Below the pieces are notes generated by a model. That model did no database searches, was not told the DNA's origin, and worked only from the letters and a program-made list of their open reading frames with translations. A program made the position numbers and the translations under genes. DNA of 64,000 nucleotides from Symbiodinium microadriaticum. Its lineage: Eukaryota; Sar; Dinophyceae; Suessiales; Symbiodiniaceae. The stretch lies in NCBI GenBank assembly GCA_001939145.1, contig LSRX01000365.1:539864-603863 (forward strand). Reading direction: 5' to 3'. Shown here one piece after another: positions 21,051 through 32,808 of this stretch (positions within the stretch are counted from its first letter, which is position 1; every line of letters starts with the position of its first letter).

Positions 21051-22740
21051 GCTTCATGCAGCAATGGCTGGAATAGGGTCGTGGGATGTGGGTATTCCGG
21101 CCCCTAGATTTCAAGGCTTCACTTTGAAGGTGACACGGTTGGGTTCTGGGCCTGGGGCCTCAAGGTTACCCTACTAAGTCCCCTGAACCTCTAAGGAAGG
21201 ACCCTGATGAGCTCCGGGTTTCGGTTCGGGGTTTCAGGGTTTTTTTTCCCTCCTACATACGGGGTTTAGGGTTTAGAGTTTAAGGTTTAGGGGTCTGGCA
21301 GCCAGCAACGCTGAGTTTTGAAGGGCTTACGTAAGGTTTAGGGCAGGGCTATGCAATATGACAACCCTCGAGAACTTGGCAGGGGTGAGATCTCGGATGG
21401 CCCCGCAGCTAAGGTGCAGTAAGGGTTCTTAGCTAATTTGTCGGAAATCCCCGGATCCCGAACCTAGTCCCCTGTTGGGGTTATATTAAAAATGATCATG
21501 TTTCATCCTTATTGGGTGTTACGATAACGTTTGCAAAATTGTAGCCAACAAGGACCCAGGAACCCTGAAAAGCCCACATGCTCCAGTCCAAATCTCGGCC
21601 TGCGAACTTCACTGCCCCCGCTGGTTAACCGGGTGCTGAGAAGCTTCCAGCAAGTGTAGACGCATCAACTATATTCTGCTGATAGCCTAGCCTTAAACTC
21701 CAGAACATAATCCAAAGGGACTCGTCTCCACACGATTCGTAGAAAGAGCCCCTTCGAAGAAGCCCCTCAGTTGAAGAACCCCTTAAACTTGTCCATCAAC
21801 CCCCACAGCCTACAAACCCCCATAGAACCCTGATAGATCCCATATAAGATCCCTTACAGGAGTCCTTAAAGGAACCCTGGGTAGCCTGCGGCTTCGGGGC
21901 AGCTGGTGGAGGGATCCTTGTCGTAACGCCTCAGCTGTCTTCAAACTGTTCGTGCTCGGCGCTCGTTTTAGGCTCTCACAACCGAGTCTCGGTGTAGGGG
22001 TGCAGGGTTTAGGGCCGGCGTTTTTCGGGTTCAGGGTTCCCGAACCCCTAAACGCCGCCCAGACGGGTGGCAGCTTACGGCTTGGGGCCTTGATTTTGCA
22101 GGGTTGAATTGCATAGGGCTTGCAGCGCGTTACTTTTGAGTTTAAGGCTGAGGGTTGCATTGGTTTCTCCCTTGCACACGATGCCACCACCGCTACCACC
22201 ACCACCACCACCACCACCCCCGCCGCCACCACCACCACCACCACCACCACCATCATATACATCTGCATCGGCATGAATCTCGTCTTGATCTCGTCATCGT
22301 CGCACATGCCGTGAGAGCAGCATGGTTGCCATCGTGAAAGTCAAAAACACCCGCGCACATCAAAACTGCAGCAGCCGCAGAAACAAACCACCTGTGACAG
22401 GCCACAACAATGGAACGAGTTAGCTGATGGTGTCAAAATATGCTGCACTACAGGAGACGTAGTGAACCCCATCCCTAATTACAAGCCCCGAAAAAACAGC
22501 TAGCCAAGAATGACCTATGCAACATCAGCACCCCGAGCGAAGCCTAAACGCTAAGAATCCAGCCCGATAACCTCCACGAAAGCCCGAAACACGTACTTGC
22601 ATACAAAAAAATTCCCTGAACTCTAACAAAGGAAGCCCCAAATCCTAAAGAAGCCAAAAAGCCTAAGCCTGAAACCTAAACCCTCAACACTAATCCCTAC
22701 AACCTAAACCCTCATTGCTTGATCCCGGGCCCCCTAAATC
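21051..22740. other. Long stretch, mostly unrecognised
   Basis: Contains degenerate telomere-like units, an open minus-strand segment at about 21885-21960 (TNSLKTAEALRQGSLHQLPR), and a (CCA)n run. No gene family is recognised. Confidence 0.35.
22183..22252. repeat. (CCA)n/(CAC)n microsatellite
   Basis: About 70 bp of ACC/CCA triplets with few interruptions. Poly-Thr, poly-His and poly-Val readings here are artefacts. Confidence 0.95.
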
Positions 22741-22744
22741 TTTA

Positions 22745-22857
22745 AAGAGTGGGCAAAGAAGCCACAGGCGACAGGCTTGAGAGCTCTTTCAAGCTCTAAC
22801 CTGACAGAAGCGGAGGCGGATCGAATGAAGGGTCTTCACCAAGGGTTCGGCTACGGT
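22745..22857 (+). CDS. Candidate terminal exon, unknown protein
   Basis: The + strand reads KEWAKKPQATGLRALSSSNL and continues TEAEADRMKGLHQGFGYG and a stop. Minus frames are interrupted, so + is preferred. TTTAGG-type sequence follows. No family is recognised. Confidence 0.4.
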
Positions 22858-22867
22858 TGAGGGGCAC

Positions 22868-23870
22868 GGGTTTAGGTGTATTAGGGTTTAGAGGCTTAGG
22901 GTGTACATGTAGGGCCGAGTATGTGGGGTTTAGGGTTTAGGGTTTAGGGTCCCGTGCCTTAAATTTGAAAATGACAATAGGGCTTCCTTACTCCCAAGTC
23001 AGGGAAGTTCTATTCGCAACAACTCTTAACCCAAACGATGTTCGGGACCCAACATCCCCCGATATGGCTTACTTTTCAAGGCCGTCCAGGCTTTCAGTGG
23101 TTCATGCTTCGGACCCTCATGCAGCCCCTAAGGACGCTTACTCTTATACAGTCCTGGAAACCCTTACAATTCCCTTGCCAAACCCAAAAACGACCCTCAA
23201 CAGAAAACTACCTTACTGACATATATGTTTCTCATACAACCGGGGCCCACACTAGGACTGCTCCGAAGTTTTTTCAAGAATTCTGACCCAAAGGGTGTGT
23301 TCATGCACGACTTCGGGCTGCGGATTTGGGGCTTCAGCATGGCCTCGAGCGTTTCGGATCTTCGGCCGTGGAGCTTTTGGAAACCCCAACAGCGCCCTCA
23401 AAAAAAAAAAAACGTAGAACCCTCGGCGCGCTGGGTTTAATTAGGGTATTAGGGTATAGGGTGTACGGCAAGTTACTTTGAGGTTTAGGGTTTAGGGCCT
23501 AGGGCTTGGGGGGCTGAGGGTCCGGACATGGCGTCGGCCCGCATGGTAGTGACGACACTCTAGGAGGTGTGCTGCTCAAATATTTTTTAAGAGGTGAGAG
23601 AGGCGAAAAACTGCGCTCCAAAACCTGAATCCTAAACCCTCAACCCTAAACCATGGATTGGAGCTTTGGGAGTTTCAAAGTTCATGGTCCACTCTTTTGA
23701 CATAACAGACCTATTCTCTTGGTTCAGGGTTGAGGGTTTAGGGTTTAGGATTTAGGGTTTTGGGTTTTGGGTTTAGGATTTAGGGTTTGGGGTTTAAGGT
23801 TTAGGGTTTGGGGTTTAAGGTTTAGGGTTTGGGGTTTGGGGTTTAGGGTTTCGGGTTGAGGGTCCCTAAA
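22868..23870. other. Telomere-like arrays and unrecognised sequence
   Basis: TTTAGGG arrays lie at about 22925-22950 and 23725-23855 (TTTAGGG, TTTGGGTT and TTTAAGG variants). CCCTCAACCCTAAACC at 23637 is paired with the second array across about 75 bp. Small frames at 22965-23286 have no known family. Confidence 0.5.
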
Positions 23871-23872
23871 AA

Positions 23873-23950
23873 TTAAGCTATAATATACTCTAATTATAAC
23901 AAGGAGCCCCGAAAATAGTACTTGTTTTTGATCTAGGCCTCTATAGTAAG
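23873..23950. mobile_element. Degenerate MITE-like element, family D
   Basis: Contains ATAATATACTCTAATTATAA, CAAGGAGCCCCGAAAATAG and TAGGCCTCTATAGTAAG, matching parts of the fuller copies at 25851 and 54709. Confidence 0.45.
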
Positions 23951-23991
23951 ACCCTGAAGGCGACCCTTCCAGGAAGCCCAAAAGGAGCTCG

Positions 23992-24090
23992 TCTCAGGAC
24001 GCTTGGAGGGCCTCGTGTCTGCCACGATCTCACACCGGAGCTTCCCCAGCTCCTCCCGGAAAATCGCCTCGGCGGGTTTCGGAAGCCTGG
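23992..24090 (-). CDS. Candidate exon, unknown protein
   Basis: The minus strand reads EAIFREELGKLRCEIVADTR and then PSKRPETSS after a possible CCGAG|G acceptor. It looks like a helical segment. No family is recognised. Confidence 0.4.
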
Positions 24091-24737
24091 GGTGGGCCTT
24101 TTTTTCGGGGTTCAGGGACTAGGGTGAGGGTTTTTAACTAGGGTTTGATGTGGGGTTTCAGGGTGTTTGATCATGGTTGTGGTAGGGCATTAAATTGGAT
24201 TTCGAGTGGGGTTTTTAGTTTTGGACTTGTGTCTAACAGAGGGTGGCCTGGGCTGTAGGAGTTTAGGCTCGACTGGCGTGCTTCGTCGGATACTGACAAC
24301 CTCCAGCGATCTGCCTGAACTGCAGGTGGGGGGTGACATTTCCCAACCTGAAGCAAAACGAATCCTTGACACATGCGTCGCTTGCTACACCCCTGCCATG
24401 GAACAGCATCAAGCACACGACTCATATGGAATCGCGCTGAGCACAGGTACAGAACTACATGTCACACATAACCGCAAATTTCAGCGAGAATCCCCAAAAA
24501 CCCGAAGCAAACAGACTCCAGTGCGTTCGGGGTGCCCTGAGGGTGTCTTGACTGGTGTCCAGCATGCTTTGCATTGCTCGCCCAAGGAATGCCCCCGGGG
24601 CTTGAGGATGGGGCTTCCGGGCCGAGGGCTGCTCACACCTAGGATTGGAGGGCTGCTAGGGGGGGAGGGGGGGGCAACATCAAATCCTAAACTCTACAAA
24701 CCCCAAGCCTGAAGGTTCCCTCAAGTCCTTCACCCTT

Positions 24738-24815
24738 GTATAGGGGCCTTAGTAATTACTGGTAGAATAGGGCTTTGGCCGAAAGTAGTATTGGTAACTA
24801 CTACGGCCTCTTTAT
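24738..24815. mobile_element. MITE-like element, family D
   Basis: TATAGGGGCCTTAGTAATTA at the left, AGTAGTATTGGTAACTACTA in the right part. The family-D layout is kept but the right end is eroded. Confidence 0.5.
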
Positions 24816-25382
24816 TACATTCAGCACTACATTGAAGGTACGGGGGCAGGTGCAGGTCTATGTTCACTTCGGGTGCCGCTCGATCGGGTGGACGGGAGAC
24901 GAGCCAGCTGCGTCGTGGAAAAAACCCGGCTTGTCAGTCAATGGGTTTAGGCTTTAGGATTGAGGTCTTTTGGTTTAAGCTTCAATCCAAGACGGAGTCT
25001 TGCTTCTATCTCATTCACATTTTTAAAGACACATCAAGGGATCATCCAGGCCTTCAAAGCAAAACTGAAAACAACAAAGTAAAGTAAAGCCCTAGGCACC
25101 AGACAAAAAATGTCTCTGGAGTCCTGACTAATTACTTCTCGAAGGCCTTGACCCACACTCTACCTTGGGGGGTCTCTGATATCCCACCCTCCTTCTGCGG
25201 GGAACCCTGAACCCTAAACCCTTATGTGTTTCAGGCTTGCGGGATTTGGGGCCATGTAGCGCTTGGCAAAGGTTTCGAGTTTCGGGTTTAGGGTTGTGAC
25301 GGATTTGGCGTGTAGGCTTCCTCCGAGCCTGAAACTGTCTCCCCCCAGATTGGTGAGAGCTTTGAAGACAGTTCTGGCATTG

Positions 25383-25456
25383 TGTCCTAAACCCTGCACC
25401 CTAAACCCCAAGCCCTCAACCCTAAACCCTAAGCCCTAAACCCTGAACCCTAAACC
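25383..25456. repeat. CCCTAAA telomere-like array
   Basis: About ten CCCTAAA/CCCTGAA/CCCTCAA units. A TTTAGGG array follows at 25555-25625. Confidence 0.85.
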
Positions 25457-25554
25457 CTGAAGCAAGCAAGTGCAAACTTTGCACCCTGTCCGGGAACTTT
25501 GGGGGGATCTGAAGCCCATGCACCCTACAGGCCGTGCGTAAACATAGCGTTCAG

Positions 25555-25625
25555 GGTTTAGGGGTTCAGGTTTTTAGGTTTTAGGGTTTTGGGTTTAGGG
25601 TTTAGGGTTTGGGGTTTAGGGTGGG
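25555..25625. repeat. TTTAGGG telomere-like array
   Basis: TTTAGGG, TTTTAGG and TTTGGGG units, right-hand partner of 25383-25456 across about 100 bp with no clear coding frame. Confidence 0.85.
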
Positions 25626-25637
25626 GGGCACCCTGAT

Positions 25638-25745
25638 TCAGAGATCCCCACACCCTTTAATTCAGGAATATAGACATTAAATCAATATTAAGGCCCCTAC
25701 AACTTGAGGGTATATTTCCGAATTAAGGGATATTGGGATCTCTGG
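25638..25745. mobile_element. Palindromic MITE-like element, family B
   Basis: Left CAGAGATCCCCACACCCTTT and right GGGATATTGGGATCTCTGG form imperfect inverted ends. The interior has TTCAGGAATATAGACATTAA and TATTAAGGCCCCTA. Confidence 0.7.
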
Positions 25746-25850
25746 ATGCCTACACGAGCGAGTGCCAGGCAGGTGCGACTCCAGCACCTCGTTTCGGGGG
25801 TCGGGTTTCTTGGTCTTTGAAGGGGGAGGGGGGGGGTCGGGGTTGTTGGC

Positions 25851-25961
25851 TTAATATAGGGGCCTTAATAATTACCATAGGGTTTTGGGGCCCATTATAC
25901 TGTACTTATAATACGGAACCTTGAAGAAAGTATTGGCAATTATTTAGGCCCCTATATTAGG
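25851..25961. mobile_element. Palindromic MITE-like element, family D
   Basis: Left TTAATATAGGGGCCTTAATA and right TTTAGGCCCCTATATTAG are inverted repeats of each other. This is the best-preserved family-D copy. Confidence 0.75.
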
Positions 25962-26705
25962 GTTCATGGTTTCTGGGCTGAGGGTTTCGGGGAGAGGTTG
26001 GCTTCAGGGGAGTTTGACTCGAAAGGTTGGGGGTTGAGGCGCAGGGCGTGGGCATTGGGAAAGTCCCTGTCAACCGCGCTGGACCTTTGACCAACAGTTC
26101 TAGGACTTAGGGTTAGAATAGGGGGGGGGACAAGCCTCCCCCATGGCGTGGTGGGATGGCTAAACCTTGAAACATAAATCCTTACGCTGTAAGTATGCAT
26201 GAACCGAATAGCACTTTTTAGCATACTGTTACCTTCTAACAACCCTGAACACTTCCAAGTTGCACAGAAAAGCAGCAGAGGAATACGCCCTCTGCTGACA
26301 CCTGAACCCCAACCCATGATCCCATCGGAGACTGGAATCGACCATTTCAGCTTTACACTGGACCTCTGACATCCTCGAACTCCCACGACTCTCACACTCG
26401 CACAAGGTGCCCGCCGGTTCAGGGTTTAGGGTTTAAAAGCTTAAAAGACTCCAAAACCCCTTAATTAAGCCTTACATCACATCAAGGCTCCTACATTAAG
26501 CTTAAGTATTAAGGGCATATTCCTTCACTACAACCCCACGAAGACTATGCGAGACTTGCCTCATTCGCAAAAAGGTTCCGAGTCAACAACCGGAAACCCG
26601 AGAGCCTCAGCCTCGACTGAGGCCCTGAAGCGTTCTATACACTAATACAAGGAAACGTATAGATATATAGTATAAAATCAGACCATGTAATATATTACAT
26701 GCTTA

Positions 26706-26708
<3 letters not shown>

Positions 26709-26736
<28 letters not shown>

Positions 26737-26790
26737 ACATACATACATATTTATTTGTGTATCTGTTTATTTATACTTTTTATTTATATA
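26709..26790. repeat. (TA)n and (CATA)n microsatellite
   Basis: About 24 bp of TA repeats, then CATACATA and TTTATTTAT-type low complexity. Confidence 0.9.
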
Positions 26791-26862
26791 GTTAGACAAA
26801 TTACAGAAAACGCATTACATATTGTCTGTTACATACACCCGATTATAAGCCCTGAAATTATG

Positions 26863-27410
26863 TTAGAAACCGGGAAAGTGTGAGTAGTGCTGGTGTTCCC
26901 TACAGTTGGTGTTTTTTGTCGGGAGGGGGCTGAGGGCGAGAGGCAACGAGTTGCCAGCTTTGTGGCGGCTGTTGCAAACCCTGAAACCGCTAAACTCCAA
27001 ACCCCAGACCTTAAACCCTAAACCCCTACACCCTCGAAACCCTCGAGATCTTGAAATCCGGAAATCTCTTTTTCCAACCCAGACTCTGCAACAGGGAAGC
27101 TGGGAAGTCCTCAACCCTCAACCCTACTTCGCAGCTGAATCCAAAAGCCCAACAAAGTGTAAACTTTCAGCTCGGTATGGGAAATCTTGTCCCAAAGGAA
27201 AAAAGTGGCTCATTCAGCTGCGACGCCTCAACCCCGAAGCGCTTAAACCAAGCAAGGTCGTGATCCGGCTTTGTTAGAGTCATAAGTGGGATCACCTGGT
27301 CCTTTAAATATACTTTTGACACCCTAGAAAGCCCGATAAGACTCTGCAAAAACCTGAAAACTCCCTAAAACAACCCAGTAACACCTGCTAAAGCTAGGTA
27401 GTAGGCTCCC
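26863..27410. other. No gene recognised
   Basis: Small open frames on both strands with no recognisable family. CCCTAAA-type units occur near 27010-27040. Confidence 0.3.
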
Positions 27411-27432
27411 TAAGCGCTAAACCCTAAACCCG

Positions 27433-27526
27433 AGTGCTAGGGAGACGGCAAAGCTGCGCAGGGCTTCCGCAAGGCCATCTGAAACCGCCTCTGAAGGATG
27501 TTCAACGCTCAACAGGCTTCTTCCGT
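27433..27526 (-). CDS. Candidate exon, unknown protein
   Basis: An island between CCCTAAACCC (27418) and TTTAGG (27531). The minus strand reads SLLSVEHPSEAVSDGLAEAL and then RSFAVSLALG. It looks protein-like. No family is recognised. Confidence 0.4.
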
Positions 27527-28087
27527 TTCGGGTTTAGGATTGGGCGGTTTTAGGGTTTAAGGTTTAGGGTTTAGAATTGGGAACCTCGGTTATTGAAGTT
27601 GAGAGCGAACCCTTTTATGGGCAGGTTGTGTCCAGGCCTCAGCCACCGTCATGTGACACTCCATCTGGGTCTCCGGCGCTTTTGTCTCGGACCTTTCCTC
27701 ACCGGCACCCACTTCTGTGTGTGAAGTCGGCAATCTCTTCCTCGCACATCAAAATCACATCAGCATCCCCAAGATTTCTCGGCAGCCCTCATAGATGCCG
27801 TTACACTCGGCAAAGTCCAACAATTCCGATCTCTTGCCCAGCGCCTTCGTTTCCGGGTCGTTTGCAGCGCCAAAATCCCGGGGTTAAGATCGAGGCTTTA
27901 GGGTTTACAGCTGGGGTTCGGGACTTGGGGTTGGGGCCCTTAAGAGTTCGGGGATTACGGTATAGGTTTGGGGATTCGGGGTTTTCGGATTTCGGATTCG
28001 GGGGGTGTGCTGTCCGGAGCACGACATCTCCTATTCATTACGGACATCGGCCATGAGGCCTGTCTTGCCAATCGCCAAAGGTGTATC

Positions 28088-28150
28088 CTAAACTCTAAAC
28101 CCTAAACCCTAACCCTAAACCCTAAAAGCCCTAAACCCTAAACCCTAACT
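28088..28150. repeat. CCCTAAA telomere-like array
   Basis: About nine CCCTAAA units, left partner of the TTTAGGG array at 28273. Confidence 0.9.
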
Positions 28151-28157
28151 TATGTAG

Positions 28158-28268
28158 TCTGAGCCGACACGGAAGTCCAAATCCCGAGAGAATTGAGGAA
28201 ACTGCAACCAAGCTAGAAACCCGAAGCAGCCTTTCCCCTGACCTCCACTTCAGGAAGGGCTGGGCGTC
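28158..28268. CDS. Candidate exon flanked by opposite telomere-like arrays
   Basis: Plus reads RHGSPNPERIEETATKLETR; minus reads KCDAQPFLKWRSGERLLRVS. Both are open over the whole island, so the strand is unresolved. No family is recognised. Confidence 0.35.
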
Positions 28269-28272
28269 GCAT

Positions 28273-28374
28273 TTTAGGGTTTCGGGTTTAGGGGTTTAGA
28301 GGTTTAGGGGTTTAGGGGTTTTGGGGTTTAGGGATTTAGGGGTTTAGGGGTTTAGGGGTTTAGGGTGTAGGGTT
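28273..28374. repeat. TTTAGGG telomere-like array
   Basis: About fourteen TTTAGGG/TTTAGGGG units with a few variants. Confidence 0.9.
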
Positions 28375-28494
28375 TGGTTCTACTTGGGATATTCTTCCCA
28401 ATCCTCGTGTAACCTTGCGTGCTCCGAAGCTTACAAAGCCCTTTCAAAGGCCGACACTTCAAGAACTTCCTATCCAACACAGGGAACCCACTTA

Positions 28495-28735
28495 AAAGAT
28501 AGCCAGAATGAATAGCAGTTATAATAGCAGCAACAAGTACTATAAGTCTACGCAAAAAGCTAATCGAAAAAAACCATAACAACTGTAACAATGAAAAAGC
28601 TGGTCGAATAATACCGACAATAACTAACGACAACCGATTTAATATGCATCTCATAGTAAACATACTAGCAACAGAAACAATAACAGACAGTCGTCATGAA
28701 AATCATAACAATAGTAATAACAACAAACTTAGAAC
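28495..28735. repeat. Degenerate AAC/AAT-rich low-complexity tract
   Basis: Repeated ATAATAGCAGCAACA, CATAACAACTGTAACA and AATAGTAATAACAACA strings suggest an old trinucleotide repeat. No coding signal. Confidence 0.6.
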
Positions 28736-28869
28736 CATACCTGCAAATGGCTATATCTGACACTTACCAGACTTAGTTGCTGAGTTCATAAGCCCAATGA
28801 ATGTAAACTTTTTGTTTCATAAGGGGTAATATTCTCCCAAGAAGTGTAAAGTGTATCCACTCAGTTACT

Positions 28870-28932
28870 AAATCCCTAAACCCTAAACCCTAAACCCAAA
28901 AACCCAAAACCCTAAACCCTAAACCCCCAAAT
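28870..28932. repeat. CCCTAAA telomere-like array
   Basis: About eight CCCTAAA or CCCAAAA units left of an exon-sized island. Confidence 0.85.
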
Positions 28933-28947
28933 TTCCTAAATAAACAC

Positions 28948-29038
28948 CCCCGAGGATGAAGCGCTTCCGAAGATCCCGGAAGCCGGAGAGCCTTCGGGAT
29001 CCGACAGACACCGAAGGTCTCCAGCCTCGGCTCAGAGC
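28948..29038. CDS. Candidate exon flanked by opposite telomere-like arrays
   Basis: Plus reads PEDEALPKIPEAGEPSGSDR; minus reads SSEPRLETFGVCRIPKALRL. TTTTAGG/TTTAGGG units start at about 29053. Strand is unresolved. Confidence 0.35.
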
Positions 29039-29099
29039 TTGGGGTTTTTTTTGGGTTTTAAGGTTTTGGGTTTTAGGGTTTAGGGTTTAGGGTTTAGGG

Positions 29100-31000
29100 T
29101 GTCGCTAGAGTTTAGGGTTTAAGGTTTGGGAGATACTCGTTGGAATGGGGTTTGGGGGATACTACAATCTGAAATTCTCCCGCGAACAAGGAAATGCCAG
29201 TGGGGTGGTTCCACCTTCTCATTGCACCGCGCACGGATGCAAGATCTGCAAGCAAGCGAAGTACTGGCGATGTGCAATGCTGTCCCTGCATCGTGGTGAT
29301 GCTCGTCTGATCATCACGTTGATGATATGGGGCTTAGGGTTAGGCTTTGAGCTGCTTTCTTGCATATCCCTGTAACCTCGCTGGCAACGGCTGGAGCACC
29401 TATCTTGGTGTTTAGGGTTTAGGGGGTTGAGGTTTAGAGGTTAATCCCGAAAATCCAACAGACCTGTCCTGTTAGCCTTTGGCAAAAGAGCCTAGAAGAG
29501 ACTGGCAGCTGGTCTGGGCTTCTAGTAAGAATCTGAGCATCCGATACGTCACAAGAATCCGAAGTGAAGTAGGGTTTAGGATGGTTTAGGGCTTAGGATG
29601 AGAACTCCCACTTCCCTAAACCCTTGAGCCCAAAACCCCAGCTGATATCTCCCGCTTGAGTGCTGGGCATCTGCCCAAGCTTTGCAGCTTCCTGAGCCAC
29701 AACCGCCGGCTCCAGCGTGACTTCCTTTCGGGGCGATCGTGATGTACACCAAGGAACTAAGGCTTCGGCTTTTGAAGGGATTGCTAAGGTAGTGTGCTGA
29801 TGCGTCTGGACACCTAACTTGGGGGGCTAGCCACGCAAACGAAAGTGTAAGCGGGTGCATGCAACGGCTTTTTGTCACGGCTGCGCAGAGGGGCACCGCA
29901 CTGGTGCGACCTCCATGTGGTCGGTTCCCAACACGGAACTAGAGCGATCATCGTCACTGCTATCGACATCATTAGCAGAATAATCATCGCAACCATCAAG
30001 GCCATCGTCATCTCGACTCTTGATGCTGCACCTGAATCGGCACAAGTTCGCGTCGAGATTTCCTGGCTCTGGTTTGAGGGATGCTTCAGGTTGTGGCTTC
30101 GAGTGCTTCAGGACTTGATGATCACCTCAGGCGCCCGGAATAAACGGAGATGTGTCTTGAACGGACACTTTTGGTTTCATGCTGAGGTTTCCATTTAAAA
30201 CTTTGGAATTCTTGCTGGGGGCATCAAAGGGCGGCCAGGTTTTGGCAAGACTTACCGACTTTTGAGGTTCTAGGTGCTGGGCCTGCTGGGGTTTAGCAGT
30301 CTTTTTTGGGCCAGGCCCTCAGAAGCCACGGCCCACCGGCGCGCTCCTCCGCTGCTCCTGGGTTTCGGGTGTCGGAAGCTCGATTGCCGCTTAGGGCTTC
30401 GGGCTAAGGGCTGCAAAGCCAAATTTACTCGAGCTACCGATCATAAGAAAGGATCACCGTTTACCGCAGTGTCCTGCCCTGGAGCTTAAACACGAAGTTC
30501 CTCCTTCTGAAACCGCGTCTCCAGGGTTTAGGGTTTCGGTGCTTCCGCTCGGAACTGTTCAGGGTTTGGGGTCGCCAGACCCTTCTTGCCACCGACAGCC
30601 GCGACAGGAAACACCAGAGACCCTGAAAGAGAAAAAACATCCTACCCCCCAGTCGCCAAAACCCCGAAACACACAGCCCCAGAAGGTGTTCAGGGCTTGA
30701 GAGCACAGGCAGACAACTCACAAGCTACGACGGCCTGAAGGTGTAGGGTTTAGGGGTTTAAGGAGGTTTGAGGTTGAAGTTTAGGCTTGAGGGGTCTGTG
30801 GTTGGAGTTTTTGCCAGGTCGTGTCCCAACAAATCTACTTTCCCGTCTGGGGTGGTGTTTCGGATTCGGGTTGCTGCTTCTATGGTTGATTCACAGTCGG
30901 TCAATACACTTTTTTTGCTGCCAGAGGAAATAATGGTCAGCGAAGCTTCATTCCAACAAAGCGAGGACATCAAGCCTCCATGCCAGCCATGTCGAAGCAA
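29100..31000. other. Mostly unrecognised stretch
   Basis: Scattered TTTAGGG units. An ATC-rich degenerate tract lies near 29940-30020. A minus-strand frame at about 30790-30960 reads protein-like (EASLTIISSGSKKSVLTDCE, STIEAATRIRNTT), but with no family recognised. Confidence 0.3.
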
Positions 31001-31103
31001 TGACTCAGAAACCCGCGAATCCCCACAAGGGTTGCGTCGGTGTTGCGTTCACTGGCCGGTGAACACCCTGGCCGGCGAACGCAGAGAAGGGTGTGTCGGA
31101 AAC

Positions 31104-32165
31104 TTATACCAACGATCCTTCCGCAAACTCTGCTAACTTCTCATCCGTATATCTGTGAACCTGCAGTCCCTCTTGCACCTCGGCAATCTTGGTGTACATT
31201 TCGAGTGCCGGCTTGTTCCATTCCAGAGCTAGCCAATAAAACGCCGCACAGTCGAGCCGGAGCCCAATGTCGGCCAAGGCCCTGAGGGTGGTGCTGCCAG
31301 CTCCTTTGCATCGATAAGCTTCCTCAACATAGAGGTCCTCCAAGTACAAAAACCGACCCTCTTTCATGTAGTAGCCGAAGTAGACCACTGCAATGCCGCA
31401 GGTTGTCTTTTCGCCTGTGCTGCTGTCAATGTGGTCAATCCTTGGTCGTCCGGTGCATACACAGTCAGTGTTACCACGCGAAGTTCCAAATTTGCTAAAC
31501 CCACGAAAATCAGTAATAGCTTAAAGCTTGAAAACCCTAGACTGAGACTCAGCAGGCAGTAGTAGAGTGGAGTGGGGCCGCCACCATCCACGAGGTAGTC
31601 GCGGGCGGTGCAGCGAACGGCTTCCAGTGGCTCCTTGCGGTTTGGGGTTTCGCGTTTTGGATTTTGGGTTCAGAGCTTAGGGTTTGGGGTTTTGGGGTTT
31701 GAGGTTCAGGGTTGAGGGTTTGGGACTCAGGATTTGTGGCTCAGGGTTTGGAGTTTAAGGTTCGGCTTTAGGATTCTGGGATTGTGGCTCACAGACCCGA
31801 AAGACTACACTTGTCTAAATTCACCGTATCCCATGTACCATACACAGGGAGGATTGAGCGGCAGTCTGTCGGACTCTCCGCCAAACACTAAGGCCCCTGT
31901 CGGGTTCACAGCCCCGAACCCGCCAAGGTTGAGGACTGGCTTAGTGTTTTGAAGCTCTCGAAGTTACATTGGGCCCCCCCTAAACCCTCAACCCTAAACC
32001 CTAAACCCCTTTTTTAGAACGAGGTCTCTCTGAACCCTAAACCCCTAAACCCGAAACCCTAAACCGTTCCTGAGTGTAGATCGCAAGTCCGCGCACGAGC
32101 TGCGCCATGACCTCGGCGTCCGAGTCGGTGGAGTCCGCCAGCCGGATGTGGAGGTTGGGTCGAGC
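31104..32165 (-). CDS. GNAT N-acetyltransferase, spermidine/spermine acetyltransferase-like (gene A)
   Basis: Three exons on the minus strand. Exon 1 (about 32160-32070) reads NLHIRLADSTDSDAEVMAQL and IYTQ, the N-terminal strand-helix of GNATs. Exon 2 (31633-31551) reads EPLEAVRCTARDYLVDGGGP and PLYYCLL. Exon 3 (31440-31104) reads GRFLYLEDLYVEEAYRCKGA, which is the acetyl-CoA loop region (R/QxxGxG/A), then FYWLALEWNKPALEMY and a stop after GSLV. The order and spacing match diamine/thialysine acetyltransferases, which acetylate polyamines or related amines with acetyl-CoA. The R-C-K-G-A loop deviates slightly from RGKGIG. Splices are CAG|GAACGG to CAAG|GAGCC (GA-AG) and CTGCT|GAGTC to CCAAG|GATTG (GA-AG). 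No start codon is visible in exon 1, so a further 5' exon is likely. Substrate is inferred only. Confidence 0.87.
31634..32069 (-). other. Intron 1 of GNAT gene A, with telomere-like inverted ends
   Basis: In gene orientation it begins GAACGGTTTAGGGTTTCGGG and ends GCGAAACCCCAAACCGCAAG. Removing the donor and acceptor bases, CGGTTTAGGGTTTCGGG pairs as an inverted repeat with CGCGAAACCCCAAACCG, 15 of 17 bases. The donor is GA. Confidence 0.7.
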
Positions 32166-32462
32166 CGACCTCTCATCTCAAATCTTACAAGGCCCAGAAA
32201 ACGCGCTAAACCCCAAAGTCTCGAACCCTGAAATTTGAGGGTTTGTAGGGTACTTTTGCATCCAGGGCTATTGTAACTGCCTGCAGGGTACTAAACCATC
32301 TTAAACCCTAAAGCCTTCTAGGCCCTAAACTCTAAACACGAAACCCAGAACTCGGACGCCCTGCAGACCCCTAAGCCCTAAACTCTCGGGTTTGAGGCTT
32401 ACAAAGAGGCTTCTAGAACGTAAGGTTCAGGGATGTTGAGGTTTAGGGCCTTGCCTTTGGGG

Positions 32463-32549
32463 CCGATGTGGCTGTATTTTAGGGTTTAGGGTTTGGGGTT
32501 TTTTCTTTAGGGTTTAGGGTTTAGGGTTTAGGGTTTAGGGTTTAGGGTT
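32463..32549. repeat. TTTAGGG telomere-like array
   Basis: About ten TTTAGGG units, interrupted once by TTTTTTC. Confidence 0.9.
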
Positions 32550-32808
32550 GTAGTGCTTTGATCGTTAGGGCATGGCAGAGGCCCCTGATCTATGCACCCT
32601 CCTAACCCAGGAAAGATAAAGTTCGACTGCTGGCTCAGTACAAAGAGACCGGCGCTCTGCCAGGCACTCCTCCACCTCGGCTCTTCTTGCAGGCCCTTGT
32701 ACAAAACTGCCGGTGCCCTCTTATGAATCGTGGTGGCTGTCTACAAACCCTAAACCTTGTACTGCCCCTAAACCCCTAGAACCCAAGATAAGCCAAGAAG
32801 AGCCCGGG

